This document shows, in pieces, positions 34,472 through 43,618 of a stretch of 64,000 bases of DNA. The translations under genes and the position numbers were made by a program. Source of the stretch: Chryseobacterium angstadtii (GTDB lineage Bacteria; Bacteroidota; Bacteroidia; Flavobacteriales; Weeksellaceae); NCBI RefSeq assembly GCF_001045465.1, contig NZ_LFND01000001.1:558001-622000 (forward strand), read 5' to 3'. The notes below the pieces were generated by a model. That model had not been told where the DNA came from and ran no database searches. It saw nothing but the letters and a program-made list of their open reading frames with translations. Every line of letters begins with the position of its first letter. Within the stretch, counting starts at the first letter, position 1.

Positions 34472-35749
34472 GTGTCTTTTATCAAAACAAAACTCATTCA
34501 TCTCTTAAAACAGATATTCCCCTCTTCATACACAGAACTGGCCGTATTTCTGTTTTTCCTGATCTGCTACGGAACATTAGGCACTTATATTGCGCTTCAT
34601 TACCGGATTATTTTTGACAGCAGAATTCCCTGGGATGCTTATTTCAGTTTTGACAACAAAGCTATTGTAATGACGGGTGGAAGTTTTGAGCGACATCCGT
34701 TGGCTTACTATTTTTTCAACTGGATCAGGGAATTTTCTCTTATGATTTCAGGAGGAAAAATGGACGCTTCGTTCAGACTTACCCTTGCCTGGCTAAGCAA
34801 TACAGCCATAAGTCTGTGTATGGTTCAGATCTTCAAATACCTGAAAAACATCATCCGGCTTCCGCTTGCCATCAGTCTGATATTGATTCTTTTCTTTGGC
34901 CTTTTTTCTACAAGCATCATTCTTTCTTTCACTCCGGAAAATTTCACTTATACCCTTCTGCTGCTGAGTATTTATAATTATTACGCCGCCATAAAACTGA
35001 GGAAAGAAGAAAAAATACCCGGATCTGCTCTTACGCTTGCCGGAATTACAATCGGAGGGCTTACCATCACCAATATTGTGAAGGTTTTCATTCCGATATT
35101 GTTTGAAAAAGATCTTTTCAGAAGCTGGAAGAAATTCGGGAATGCCGTTTTCCGTGTGATTCTTGCAACAGTATGTTTTGCATTTCTTTATTTACTGAGA
35201 ATTGATTTCAAATACCAGAACATCTTTTCAAAAACCAATCAGCAGTACGAAAAGTTTTCCAATGTAGAATCTATTCCTGACTGGGATATGATCCTTTCCT
35301 ATTTTTTCGGAGGAAGTATTCTGTTTCCAAGCTTCATGACTACGGACAAACACAATATGAAAGGGTTTGATTTCAAAGGTCTTTTAATGGAGCCTTATTC
35401 ATCAGCGTTTTGCTATGCTTTTGTGATTGTATTGCTGGTATTGATTTTATGGAGTTATTTTAAAAATTTCAGAAATAAACTGGTCCAGATTCTGGTTATC
35501 TCCTTTGTAATTGACATTGTAATTCACTGCATCATGCGATTCGGATTGCACACATCTTACATCTACGGAGGACATTTTGTTTTCGTGTATCCGCTGCTTT
35601 TGGGATGGTTGTTTTATGCCTACAGATCAGAGCCGCGAACTATATCTTTTTTAACGGTTATAATGGGGATTATGCTCGCTTTTCTCCTTACCAACAATCT
35701 TTTCAGAATGTCTGATTTTTTCCAATTTTTAGAGACTTATTACCAATAA
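34472..35749 (+). CDS. Multispanning inner-membrane protein, GT-C-like topology
   Basis: 425 aa, likely starting with GTG (preceded by GAAAGG and a promoter 15 nt upstream); no ATG exists near the start. Around ten hydrophobic spans. After the first span come the polar conserved stretches RIPWDAYFSFDNKAIVM and GGSFERHPLAYYFFNW, an Asp/His-bearing periplasmic loop arrangement reminiscent of GT-C glycosyltransferases. I recall similar flavobacterial proteins described only by a DUF name (perhaps DUF6080), but cannot verify it. No neighbour suggests a pathway. The function should be left as unknown. Confidence 0.75.
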   Translation: MSFIKTKLIHLLKQIFPSSYTELAVFLFFLICYGTLGTYIALHYRIIFDSRIPWDAYFSFDNKAIVMTGGSFERHPLAYYFFNWIREFSLMISGGKMDASFRLTLAWLSNTAISLCMVQIFKYLKNIIRLPLAISLILILFFGLFSTSIILSFTPENFTYTLLLLSIYNYYAAIKLRKEEKIPGSALTLAGITIGGLTITNIVKVFIPILFEKDLFRSWKKFGNAVFRVILATVCFAFLYLLRIDFKYQNIFSKTNQQYEKFSNVESIPDWDMILSYFFGGSILFPSFMTTDKHNMKGFDFKGLLMEPYSSAFCYAFVIVLLVLILWSYFKNFRNKLVQILVISFVIDIVIHCIMRFGLHTSYIYGGHFVFVYPLLLGWLFYAYRSEPRTISFLTVIMGIMLAFLLTNNLFRMSDFFQFLETYYQ

Positions 35750-35772
35750 AAAAGCCGGAAAAAATCCCGGCT
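35748..35772 (-). terminator. Terminator of the SPOR-protein gene
   Basis: On the minus strand AGCCGG pairs with CCGGCT and is followed by six T. It sits right after the stop of the convergent membrane-protein gene and may serve both. Confidence 0.75.
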
Positions 35773-35794
35773 ATATATTCTAGTTTGCTATTTT

Positions 35795-36343
35795 TTATTT
35801 TGCTTCGGAACAGAAAATTCTGTACTGTACGGCGATGGCCGATTTAAAGTATTCTCTTATTTTCGAAAGATCCGATGATGCACTCTGCTTCGTAAAGTAA
35901 CTTCCCGCAAGAATTTTGTAGTTTGGCCTTAAAGAAGCATCCGTTTCCACTTTTAAATTAGGGAATCTTTTTCTGAAGTAAGCTTTCACCTCATTGGCTT
36001 CTTCATTGCTTTTTACCGTTGTAATCTGAATCTTAAATCCTAGAATTCTAGGGTTTTTACGGCATATTTCCGCATTGCTCAGCTCTCTGCTCGGTACGTA
36101 AATCTTTGGCGGCTTCGTAGGAGTAACAATTCCGCTGTCTGTATTATTTTCCCTTACGATATTACCTCCTGTTGTTTTGGAACATTTATCTTCAATTCCT
36201 TCCAAAGCAGCGTTTACTTTGGAATCCATCGTCATAATAAGCTCGGTACCGGACAAAGTATCTCTCTGAACAACCTGTTGGGCTTCAACACTATAAAACC
36301 CAAATAAAGATACGATTGAAAATATTTTGATTAAATTTCTCAT
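35795..36343 (-). CDS. Exported SPOR-domain protein
   Basis: 182 aa with a signal peptide (residues 1 to about 21, YSVEAQ). The C-terminal 80 residues (GFKIQITTVKSNEEANEVKAYF, then VETDASLRPNYKILAGSY and IREYFKSAIAVQYRI) fit a SPOR domain, which binds denuded glycan strands at division sites. The N-terminal half is unstructured-looking, with a conserved CSKTTGGN segment. In the flavobacteria such genes often encode small periplasmic SPOR proteins of unassigned role. Monocistronic and convergent with the membrane protein gene. Confidence 0.82.
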   Translation of the reverse strand: MRNLIKIFSIVSLFGFYSVEAQQVVQRDTLSGTELIMTMDSKVNAALEGIEDKCSKTTGGNIVRENNTDSGIVTPTKPPKIYVPSRELSNAEICRKNPRILGFKIQITTVKSNEEANEVKAYFRKRFPNLKVETDASLRPNYKILAGSYFTKQSASSDLSKIREYFKSAIAVQYRIFCSEAK

Positions 36344-36473
36344 TTAAACTTGTTTCTGCAAATCTATTAAAATTAAAAAATTATACCAAACAACGCTATT
36401 TAGAATCAATACAAATTAAACGGAAATGATATTTTCCCTTTTCCATATACCGTTAAATTCCTGTTAAAAATAT

Positions 36474-36481
36474 TATTTTTG
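36474..36481 (+). promoter_or_regulatory. -7 promoter element of the actABCDEF operon
   Basis: TATTTTTG, 44 nt before the actA ATG. No clear -33 TTG is visible. It is the only good box in the 182-bp gap. Confidence 0.5.
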
Positions 36482-36525
36482 CGGAATTGATTGGTTCAAT
36501 ATTTTACTAACATAAGATAATTTAA

Positions 36526-37887
36526 ATGATTAGTTGGAGAAAGCATTATAAACAAACGTTGATCGCAATAGGCTTATTGCTATCGACAAGTGCTTCAATT
36601 TACGGGCAAGACGGCGATCCTAAAAACGGAGAGAAACTTTTCAAAGCGAATTGTACTGCATGTCACGCGCTGGACAAACAGGTAATAGGACCACCTCTAA
36701 AGGGTGTTGTAGAACGTGTAAAGACAGAGGGCGGTGTAGACAAAGATTGGCTTCACAAGTGGATCAAAGACAACAAAGCTCTGAGAGCTTCTGGGGACAA
36801 ATACGCCAATGAAATTTTTGAAAAATACAATAAGACTGAAATGCAGGTCTTTCCAAATCTTACAGATAAGGATATCGACGACATTTTAGCATTCACAACT
36901 AATCCGCCTGCTCCTGAGCCGGAACCGGCTGCTACTGCAGGTACGGCTACGGATGCAGCAGCAGCTGCACCAGCAGACAAGACTACTACAAGTGTTGTCA
37001 TCATTTCACTTCTTGCCATTGCTGCTTTATTGGTTTGGATCTTAATTAAACTAAGACAATTAGTAAAATTAGGTCAATCCGAAGACTTAGCAGGACTTAA
37101 TGAGACAAGAGTTAAATCTTTCAGCGAAATCTATGAAAAATACCACTATGTAGGTAAAGCAGTATTGGGTATCCTTGCTCTTCTTGCCGCTTATGGTGTT
37201 TGGAACTGGATCATGTGGATCGGGGTTTACAAAGGATATAAGCCTGAACAGCCTATCTACTTCTCTCACAAAATTCACGCTGGAGAACAGAAAATCGACT
37301 GTCAGCTATGTCACTCCAGTGCTAAATATGGTAAAGTATCTGAGATTCCTTCTATGAACGTTTGTATGAACTGTCACAGAACAATTTCTGAATACAACGC
37401 CAAGCATTACATGGAGCCAGGAAAAGATAAAGCATTCTACGATGGTGAGATCCAGAAGATCTATGCCGCTACAGGATGGGATCCTGCAAAACAGCAGTAC
37501 ACTGGAAAAACACAACCGGTTGAATGGACCAGAATCCACAATATGCCAGACTTCGTATACTTCAACCACTCTCAGCACGTAGTAGCAGGTGAGCAGGCTA
37601 TCATCAATTCTTTCAACAAAAAGAATCCAAACAACAAAATTGATGTTGTATGTAAGGCTTGTCACGGTAAGATTGACACAATGAATGTTGTTCAAATGGC
37701 TAACGACTTTACAATGGGATGGTGTATCGAATGCCACAGAACTACTGAGGTTGATATGAACAACGGTTATAATAAAGAATACTTCAAGAATCTACACGAC
37801 AAGTTGAAAAAACAATATCCTCAGGATGGCGGTAAAATCACAGTAGATGCAATTGGAGGTCTTGAGTGTGGTAAATGTCATTATTAA
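36526..37887 (+). CDS. actA: Alternative complex III subunit A, monohaem cytochrome c fused to pentahaem domain
   Basis: 453 aa. Domain order: N-terminal signal/span (residues about 10-28); a cytochrome c domain with CTACH at 43-47; a Pro/Ala/Thr linker; two membrane spans (about 162-180 and 212-234); then a C-terminal pentahaem domain with CQLCH, CMNCH, CKACH, CIECH and a final CGKCH two residues before the end. That is six haem sites. ActA transfers electrons from quinol oxidation to outside carriers in complex III function. Both haem domains are predicted to be periplasmic. First gene of actABCDEF. Confidence 0.92.
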   Translation: MISWRKHYKQTLIAIGLLLSTSASIYGQDGDPKNGEKLFKANCTACHALDKQVIGPPLKGVVERVKTEGGVDKDWLHKWIKDNKALRASGDKYANEIFEKYNKTEMQVFPNLTDKDIDDILAFTTNPPAPEPEPAATAGTATDAAAAAPADKTTTSVVIISLLAIAALLVWILIKLRQLVKLGQSEDLAGLNETRVKSFSEIYEKYHYVGKAVLGILALLAAYGVWNWIMWIGVYKGYKPEQPIYFSHKIHAGEQKIDCQLCHSSAKYGKVSEIPSMNVCMNCHRTISEYNAKHYMEPGKDKAFYDGEIQKIYAATGWDPAKQQYTGKTQPVEWTRIHNMPDFVYFNHSQHVVAGEQAIINSFNKKNPNNKIDVVCKACHGKIDTMNVVQMANDFTMGWCIECHRTTEVDMNNGYNKEYFKNLHDKLKKQYPQDGGKITVDAIGGLECGKCHY

Positions 37888-37910
37888 TAACTAAAAAATT
37901 AGAAGTATAA

Positions 37911-40900
37911 ATGGCTTCAAACAAAATACAATTTAGAAGTATTCATGAACTTAAAGATCCGGCTTTAAATAATAAGCTGGCTCAGAAAGAGTTTCAGGAA
38001 GAAATTCCGGTAGAAGATTTCCTTGGAGATGCTGAACAGAACGGATCCAGTACTTCAAGAAGAGATTTCTTAAAAATATTAGGATTCTCTACAGCAGCCG
38101 TAACATTGGCTGCCTGTGAAGCTCCGGTAATCAAAACGATTCCTTATGTGGTAAAGCCACATGATATTATTCCAGGAGTTCCAAATTATTACGCTTCAAC
38201 ATATTTTGATGGTTTCGACTTTGCCAGTGTTTTAGTAAAGACCCGTGAAGGTAGGCCTATCAAAATTGATCCGAACCCGGCAGCTGGTGATTTAGGAACA
38301 ACCAATGCAAGAGCTCAGGCAAGTGTACTTTCTCTTTATGATAATGATAAAGTAAAGCAGCCTAAACTGGACGGTAAAGATGAGACTTTCGATAAAGTAG
38401 ACAGTTTTGTTCTTAAAGGTCTGGCAGATGCAAGTGCAGCGGGTAAAAAGATTGTGCTTTTGTCACACTCTTTCCCTTCCCCTACTTTCAAAAAGCTATT
38501 TGCTGAATTCAAAGCTAAATATCCTACCGCTGAACTGGTAACTTACGATGCTTATCCTCACTCTGCAGCTTTAGATGCAGCTCAGGAAGTGTTCGGACAG
38601 AGAGCATTACCGGTTTACGACCTTAAAGGTTCAGAATTGGTAGTTTCTTTCCAGGCTGATTTCTTAGGAGATTACAACGGAGCAAGCTTAGAAACATCTT
38701 ATGCAGCAGCAAGAAAGCCAGGTCCAAACATGTTGAGACACATCCAGGTGGAAGCCAATATGTCTTTAACAGGAGCTAATGCTGACTCAAGATACAGATT
38801 AAAACCAAGTGCTGTAAACAAGACTTTAGTTGAAGTTTACAATGCAATCGTAGGAGGTGGTACTTCTGATAAGACCGCCGCTGAAATTGCAAACGAACTT
38901 AAAGCGAAAGGCAGCAAAGCTGTTGTTTTAGCTGACAGTTCTAAAGGAGCTCAGGTTTTAGCACACTTAATCAACCAAAAATTAGGTTCAGTTGCTTTCA
39001 CAGGTAAAGCTAACTTCCTTAAAGAATTTGATAAAGCAAGATACCAGGAATTCTTAGGATGGATAAATGCAGGTCAGGTTGGCGTATTGATCGCAAACAA
39101 TGTAGACCCTATCTACTCTCATCCAAAAGGAGAAGATTTCAAAAAATCTTTAGCAAAAGTTGCTTGTGTAGTAGCGGTAGCTGATAAGAAAAATGAAATG
39201 TACAAAGCAGCGAAAGCTGTAATTCCGGTAGCCAACTGGTTGGAGTCTTGGGGAGATATTGAGCCTCAGACAGGAGTATATTCATTAATGCAGCCTACGA
39301 TCCAGAAGATCTACAAATCAAGACAGATTGAAGAATCTCTATTGGTTTGGAAAAATGGTAAGAACAATGCTGCTAACAATTACTACGATTATCTAAAAGG
39401 AAGCGCGGCATCTATCTTAGGCGCTACTTCTTTCAACAAAGCTTTATATAACGGTATCACGACTTCCAATAATGCAACTGCATTATCTTACTCAGGAGGA
39501 AATGCTGCTCAGGCTATTGCTGAATTAGGAAACTTCAAGCCTTCTGAATTAGAATTAGTATTGTATACCAAGTCTTCAATGGGTGACGGTACTCAGGCCA
39601 ACAACCCGTGGCTTCAGGAATTACCGGATCCTATCACAAGAATGTCTTGGGATAACTATCTGACGATTTCTCCAAAAGACGCAGAAAAATTTGCCATAGA
39701 CAACGACCTTAATGCAAGAATGCAGCTGGACGGTTCTATCGTAAACCTTACTGTAAACGGAGTAACAATAAAAGACGTTCCTGTATTTATTCAACCGGGA
39801 CAGGCAGAAGGATCTGTAGGTCTGGCGCTTGGATATGGTAAAAAAGACTCAGGAACTACAGCTGATACAGGGGTAAATGCTTATCCATTATTTGACGGTT
39901 CAAACCTTACTCTTTCAGGAGTTAAGATTGAAAAAACCGGAGAAGATCATGAATTCGCAGGAATCCAGCTTCAGAATACTCTAATGGGACGTTACGAAAT
40001 TGCTAAGGAAGTTCCTTTAGCTGAATTCATCAACGTACCTTTCGATGACGAACATAAAGGATGGAACAAGCCTTTGGAATATCACACGATCAGTGGAGCT
40101 CTTCCAGCAAGAAAGATTGACCTTTGGGATGCTTTCGATGATACGGACGGACCACACTTCAACTTATCAATCGACTTAAACTCTTGTACTGGTTGTGGAG
40201 CATGTATCATTGCTTGCCAGGCAGAAAACAACGTTCCTGTAGTAGGTAAAGAAGAGATCAGAATGTCCAGAGATATGTATTGGTTAAGAATTGACCGTTA
40301 CTACTCTTCAAGACAAAAAGTAGAAGTATACGAAGGATTGAAAGAAGGAATGGCAGTACCTGAATTGTACGGTACGGCATTCGGAGACGGAGGTGCTTTA
40401 AATCACCCTGCAGACAATCCTGATGTAATCTTCCAGCCTGTAATGTGCCAGCACTGTAACCACGCTCCTTGTGAAACTGTATGTCCGGTAGCGGCTACTT
40501 CACACGGTAAGCAAGGTCAGAACCACATGGCTTACAACAGATGTATCGGTACCAGATATTGTGCAAACAACTGTCCGTACAAAGTAAGACGTTTCAACTG
40601 GTTTACATATAACTTAAATGACAAGTTCGATTTCAACATGAATAACGATCTTGGAAGAATGGTACTAAACCCTGACGTAGTTGTAAGAACAAGAGGGGTG
40701 ATGGAGAAATGTTCAATGTGTATCCAGGAAACTCAGGCTACTATTTTAGCGGCTAAGAGAGAGAACAGAAAAGTAACAGATACTGAATTCAAGAATTCTT
40801 GTGCTTGTGCTGCTGCTTGTTCTACCGGAGCAATGACGTTCGGAGACATGAATGACAAAGAATCTGAAGTGAGAGAATTGTATTCTAGCAACAGAAGATA

Positions 40901-40976
40901 TTATTTACTGGAAGAGATCGGAACAAAACCAAACGTGTTCTATCACACTAAAGTAAGAAACAGAGTAGAAAAATAA
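37911..40976 (+). CDS. actB: Alternative complex III subunit B, molybdopterin-family and Fe-S protein
   Basis: 1021 aa. A Tat-type signal (SRRDFLKILGFSTAAVTLAAC, Arg50-Arg51) lies after an N-terminal extension of about 45 residues that is usual in this family. The first 700 residues are the molybdopterin-oxidoreductase-like half, which in ACIII carries no molybdenum. The C-terminal third is ferredoxin-like: CTGCGACIIACQAEN, CQHCNHAPCETVC, CIGTRYCANNC, and CSMCIQETQ with a later CACAAACS, matching three [4Fe-4S] and one [3Fe-4S] site. It starts 23 bp after actA. Confidence 0.94.
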   Translation: MASNKIQFRSIHELKDPALNNKLAQKEFQEEIPVEDFLGDAEQNGSSTSRRDFLKILGFSTAAVTLAACEAPVIKTIPYVVKPHDIIPGVPNYYASTYFDGFDFASVLVKTREGRPIKIDPNPAAGDLGTTNARAQASVLSLYDNDKVKQPKLDGKDETFDKVDSFVLKGLADASAAGKKIVLLSHSFPSPTFKKLFAEFKAKYPTAELVTYDAYPHSAALDAAQEVFGQRALPVYDLKGSELVVSFQADFLGDYNGASLETSYAAARKPGPNMLRHIQVEANMSLTGANADSRYRLKPSAVNKTLVEVYNAIVGGGTSDKTAAEIANELKAKGSKAVVLADSSKGAQVLAHLINQKLGSVAFTGKANFLKEFDKARYQEFLGWINAGQVGVLIANNVDPIYSHPKGEDFKKSLAKVACVVAVADKKNEMYKAAKAVIPVANWLESWGDIEPQTGVYSLMQPTIQKIYKSRQIEESLLVWKNGKNNAANNYYDYLKGSAASILGATSFNKALYNGITTSNNATALSYSGGNAAQAIAELGNFKPSELELVLYTKSSMGDGTQANNPWLQELPDPITRMSWDNYLTISPKDAEKFAIDNDLNARMQLDGSIVNLTVNGVTIKDVPVFIQPGQAEGSVGLALGYGKKDSGTTADTGVNAYPLFDGSNLTLSGVKIEKTGEDHEFAGIQLQNTLMGRYEIAKEVPLAEFINVPFDDEHKGWNKPLEYHTISGALPARKIDLWDAFDDTDGPHFNLSIDLNSCTGCGACIIACQAENNVPVVGKEEIRMSRDMYWLRIDRYYSSRQKVEVYEGLKEGMAVPELYGTAFGDGGALNHPADNPDVIFQPVMCQHCNHAPCETVCPVAATSHGKQGQNHMAYNRCIGTRYCANNCPYKVRRFNWFTYNLNDKFDFNMNNDLGRMVLNPDVVVRTRGVMEKCSMCIQETQATILAAKRENRKVTDTEFKNSCACAAACSTGAMTFGDMNDKESEVRELYSSNRRYYLLEEIGTKPNVFYHTKVRNRVEK

Positions 40977-41001
40977 AGTTTAAATAATAAATAGGTAAAA
41001 A

Positions 41002-42399
41002 ATGTCAGGACATTACGAAGCTCCGATAAGGGAACCTCTAATTATTGGTCACAAAACTTATCACGATATCACAGAAGATATTGCACGACCTATCGAAGAA
41101 AGAGCAGGTAAATTATGGTGGATTTCACTATACGCAGCCTTAGTTCTATTTCTATACGGATTCGGCTGTATCGCTTATACTATCGGAACAGGTATTGGAG
41201 CATGGGGGCTTAACAGAACTATTAACTGGGGTTGGGATATTACCAACTTCGTATGGTGGGTAGGTATCGGTCACGCCGGAACACTTATCTCCGCAGTATT
41301 ATTATTATTTAGACAGCGTTGGAGAATGTCTGTAAACAGATCTGCAGAGGCGATGACGATCTTTGCGGTTGTACAGGCAGCCATCTTCCCTGTAATCCAC
41401 ATGGGTAGAGTTTGGGTAGGATACTGGGTATTCCCATTACCTAACCAGTTCGGTTCTCTTTGGGGGAACTTCAACTCTCCTCTACTTTGGGACGTATTTG
41501 CTATCTCAACGTATTTCTCAGTATCAACAGTATTCTGGTTCATGGGACTTATCCCTGACTTTGCAATGATCAGAGATAGAGCTAAAACTCCTTGGACTAA
41601 GAAAATTTATACATTCCTAGCATTCGGATGGGGTGGTAAAGCAAAACACTGGCAGAGATTCGAAGAACTTTCTTTGGTTCTTGCAGGTTTGGCAACTCCA
41701 CTTGTATTCTCGGTACACACTACGGTATCATTTGACTTCGCAACTTCAGTTATTAAAGGATGGCACTCTACAATCTACCCTCCTTACTTCGTAGCGGGTG
41801 CGATCTTCTCAGGATTCGCAATGGTACAAACACTATTGTTAATTGCTAGAAAAGTATGTCACTTAGAAGAATACATCACAATGTATCATATCGAAATTAT
41901 GAACATCGTAATCGTTCTTACTGGTGGTATGGTAACTGTAGCTTATGCTACTGAATATTTCATCGGATGGTATTCCGGATCAAGATTTGAAGACTTTACA
42001 TACCTTTCACCGGGTGCTGCAGTAGGACCTTACTGGTGGGCATTCTGGTCATTGATCATCTGTAACCTTGTGGTTCCTGCTTCTTTCTGGTTCAAAAAAG
42101 CGAGAACGAACATTATCTGGACATTCATCGTTGCATTGATCATCAACATCGGTATGTGGTTTGAGCGTTTTGATATCATCGTTATCAACCTTTCCAGAGA
42201 CTACTTACCAGGATCTTGGACTATGTTTAAACCAACGATCATTGATGTGGGTGTATATTTAGGAACAATCGGATTCTTCTCTGTATTATTCTTATTATAC
42301 GCAAGAACATTCCCTGTAATTGCACAGGCTGAATTAAAATCGATTCTGAAAATCTCAGGTGAAACTTATAAAGCAAAAGAAGGAGATGAGCACCACTAA
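41002..42399 (+). CDS. actC: Alternative complex III subunit C, NrfD/PsrC-type quinol-binding membrane protein
   Basis: 465 aa with about ten membrane spans and no signal peptide. NrfD/PsrC family features are seen: the N-terminal REPLIIGHKTYHDITEDIARP, then GIGHAGTLISAVLLLFRQRWR with a conserved His, MGRVWVGYWVFPLPN, and SVHTTVSFDFATSVIKGWHST. It holds the quinol oxidation site of ACIII next to the ActB Fe-S clusters. The stop codon overlaps the actD start by 14 bp. Confidence 0.94.
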   Translation: MSGHYEAPIREPLIIGHKTYHDITEDIARPIEERAGKLWWISLYAALVLFLYGFGCIAYTIGTGIGAWGLNRTINWGWDITNFVWWVGIGHAGTLISAVLLLFRQRWRMSVNRSAEAMTIFAVVQAAIFPVIHMGRVWVGYWVFPLPNQFGSLWGNFNSPLLWDVFAISTYFSVSTVFWFMGLIPDFAMIRDRAKTPWTKKIYTFLAFGWGGKAKHWQRFEELSLVLAGLATPLVFSVHTTVSFDFATSVIKGWHSTIYPPYFVAGAIFSGFAMVQTLLLIARKVCHLEEYITMYHIEIMNIVIVLTGGMVTVAYATEYFIGWYSGSRFEDFTYLSPGAAVGPYWWAFWSLIICNLVVPASFWFKKARTNIIWTFIVALIINIGMWFERFDIIVINLSRDYLPGSWTMFKPTIIDVGVYLGTIGFFSVLFLLYARTFPVIAQAELKSILKISGETYKAKEGDEHH

Positions 42400-42907
42400 A
42401 ATTGTATACGGACTTTATGCTGACGACGACGATTTAATGAACGGCGTTAAAGCATTCAACGATAAAGGAATCGCAATCAACGAAGTATATACTCCGTTTC
42501 CGGTTCACGGACTTGACAAAGCTCTAGGTTTAAAGAAAACCAGAATTTCTGATGCCGCATTCTGCTATGCTCTTTACGGAGTTACCATTGGTGCTACTGT
42601 AACATGGTATGTAATGAATCATGACTGGCCTCAAAATATTGGTGGTAAACCAGCTTTCGACTGGGCACACAACATGCCTGCATTCGTAGTTCCAATGTTC
42701 GAATTAATGGTATTCTGTGCCGCTCATATGATGTCTTTGACTTTCTTAGTAAGAAATAAAATGTATCCTGGAGCTCCTGCTCAGAACCCGGATCCAAGAA
42801 CAACCGATGATAAATTCATGATGGAATTTGTAACTGAAGACGTAGAGTCTGTAAAACAGTTGCTTATTGAAACTGGAGTTGAAGAAATAACTGTTAAAGA
42901 CGCTTAA
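42386..42907 (+). CDS. actD: Alternative complex III subunit D (DUF3341)
   Basis: 173 aa from the ATG at 42386, directly preceded by AGGAG; the open frame reaches back to 42359 inside actC, but those nine residues lack family support. Two central membrane spans (about 55-75 and 100-122) separate cytoplasmic ends. The DUF3341 pattern is visible in VYGLYADDDDLMNGVKAFNDKG, the VYTPFPVHGLDKALGLKKT motif, and the last 50 residues. In ACIII structures ActD is a peripheral-membrane subunit without cofactors. Confidence 0.93.
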   Translation: MSTTKIVYGLYADDDDLMNGVKAFNDKGIAINEVYTPFPVHGLDKALGLKKTRISDAAFCYALYGVTIGATVTWYVMNHDWPQNIGGKPAFDWAHNMPAFVVPMFELMVFCAAHMMSLTFLVRNKMYPGAPAQNPDPRTTDDKFMMEFVTEDVESVKQLLIETGVEEITVKDA

Positions 42908-42908
42908 A

Positions 42909-43610
42909 ATGAAAAAGAATGTATTAAAAATTACAGCAGTTTTAGGTTTAACAACAGTTTTACTTAACTCTTGCGGACCAAAAGAAAATACACCATTAGT
43001 ATATTTCCCGGATATGTACTTCCCCGTAGCTTACGATCCATTGATGAAAGCTCAGGATGCCTATTCAGATCATGAAAATGAAATCCCTGCATTCGTTAAA
43101 AATAGTTTTGCAACAGGTCTTGCTCCAGTAGAAGGTTCAGTTGCTCAGAATAAAGACGGAGTTTTCGAAGAAAGTCTTCTTCCTAAAAATGTAGACGAAT
43201 ACAACGCGGGTTACGAAGCTTCTAAAAAGATCGCAGGTTCTCCTTTGAATCCTGCCAATGCAGCGAAAGATATCGAGAGAGGTAAATTCTTATTTGAGCG
43301 TACATGTTCTGCATGTCATGGTGTAGGTGGAGACGGACAAGGGCCAATCGTTCAGAGCGGTGCTTATTCCGGAGTTCCAAACTATGCAGACAGAGAAATT
43401 ACTGTAGGATCTGTTCATTATGTATTAACTAACGGTAGAAACGCAATGGGATCTTATGCTGGCCAGCTTAGTGCAGGTGACAGATGGAGAGTAGCAATGT
43501 ATGTGATGAGCGCTTTCAAAAAAGCAGCAGCACCTGCAGCAGCAGCTACAACGGCAGCAGCTACACCAGCCGCAGCAGCAACAGAGACTACTACCGAAAC
43601 TAAAAAATAA
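42909..43610 (+). CDS. actE: Alternative complex III subunit E, monohaem lipoprotein cytochrome c
   Basis: 233 aa. A lipoprotein signal ends at Cys22 (LLNSC). After MYFPVAYDPLMKAQDAYSDH, a cytochrome c domain holds the only haem motif, CSACH, at about residue 135, with methionine ligand candidate NAMGSYAGQL. The C-terminal tail (residues about 205-233) is Ala/Thr-rich low complexity. ActE passes electrons from the complex to a terminal oxidase or soluble cytochrome. Starts 1 bp after actD. Confidence 0.92.
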   Translation: MKKNVLKITAVLGLTTVLLNSCGPKENTPLVYFPDMYFPVAYDPLMKAQDAYSDHENEIPAFVKNSFATGLAPVEGSVAQNKDGVFEESLLPKNVDEYNAGYEASKKIAGSPLNPANAAKDIERGKFLFERTCSACHGVGGDGQGPIVQSGAYSGVPNYADREITVGSVHYVLTNGRNAMGSYAGQLSAGDRWRVAMYVMSAFKKAAAPAAAATTAAATPAAAATETTTETKK

Positions 43611-43618
43611 GAAAAGAA

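Noticed and set aside
36753..37019. Minus-strand 88-codon frame in actA
   Set aside because: Product of the Ala/Thr/Pro linker composition; no support.
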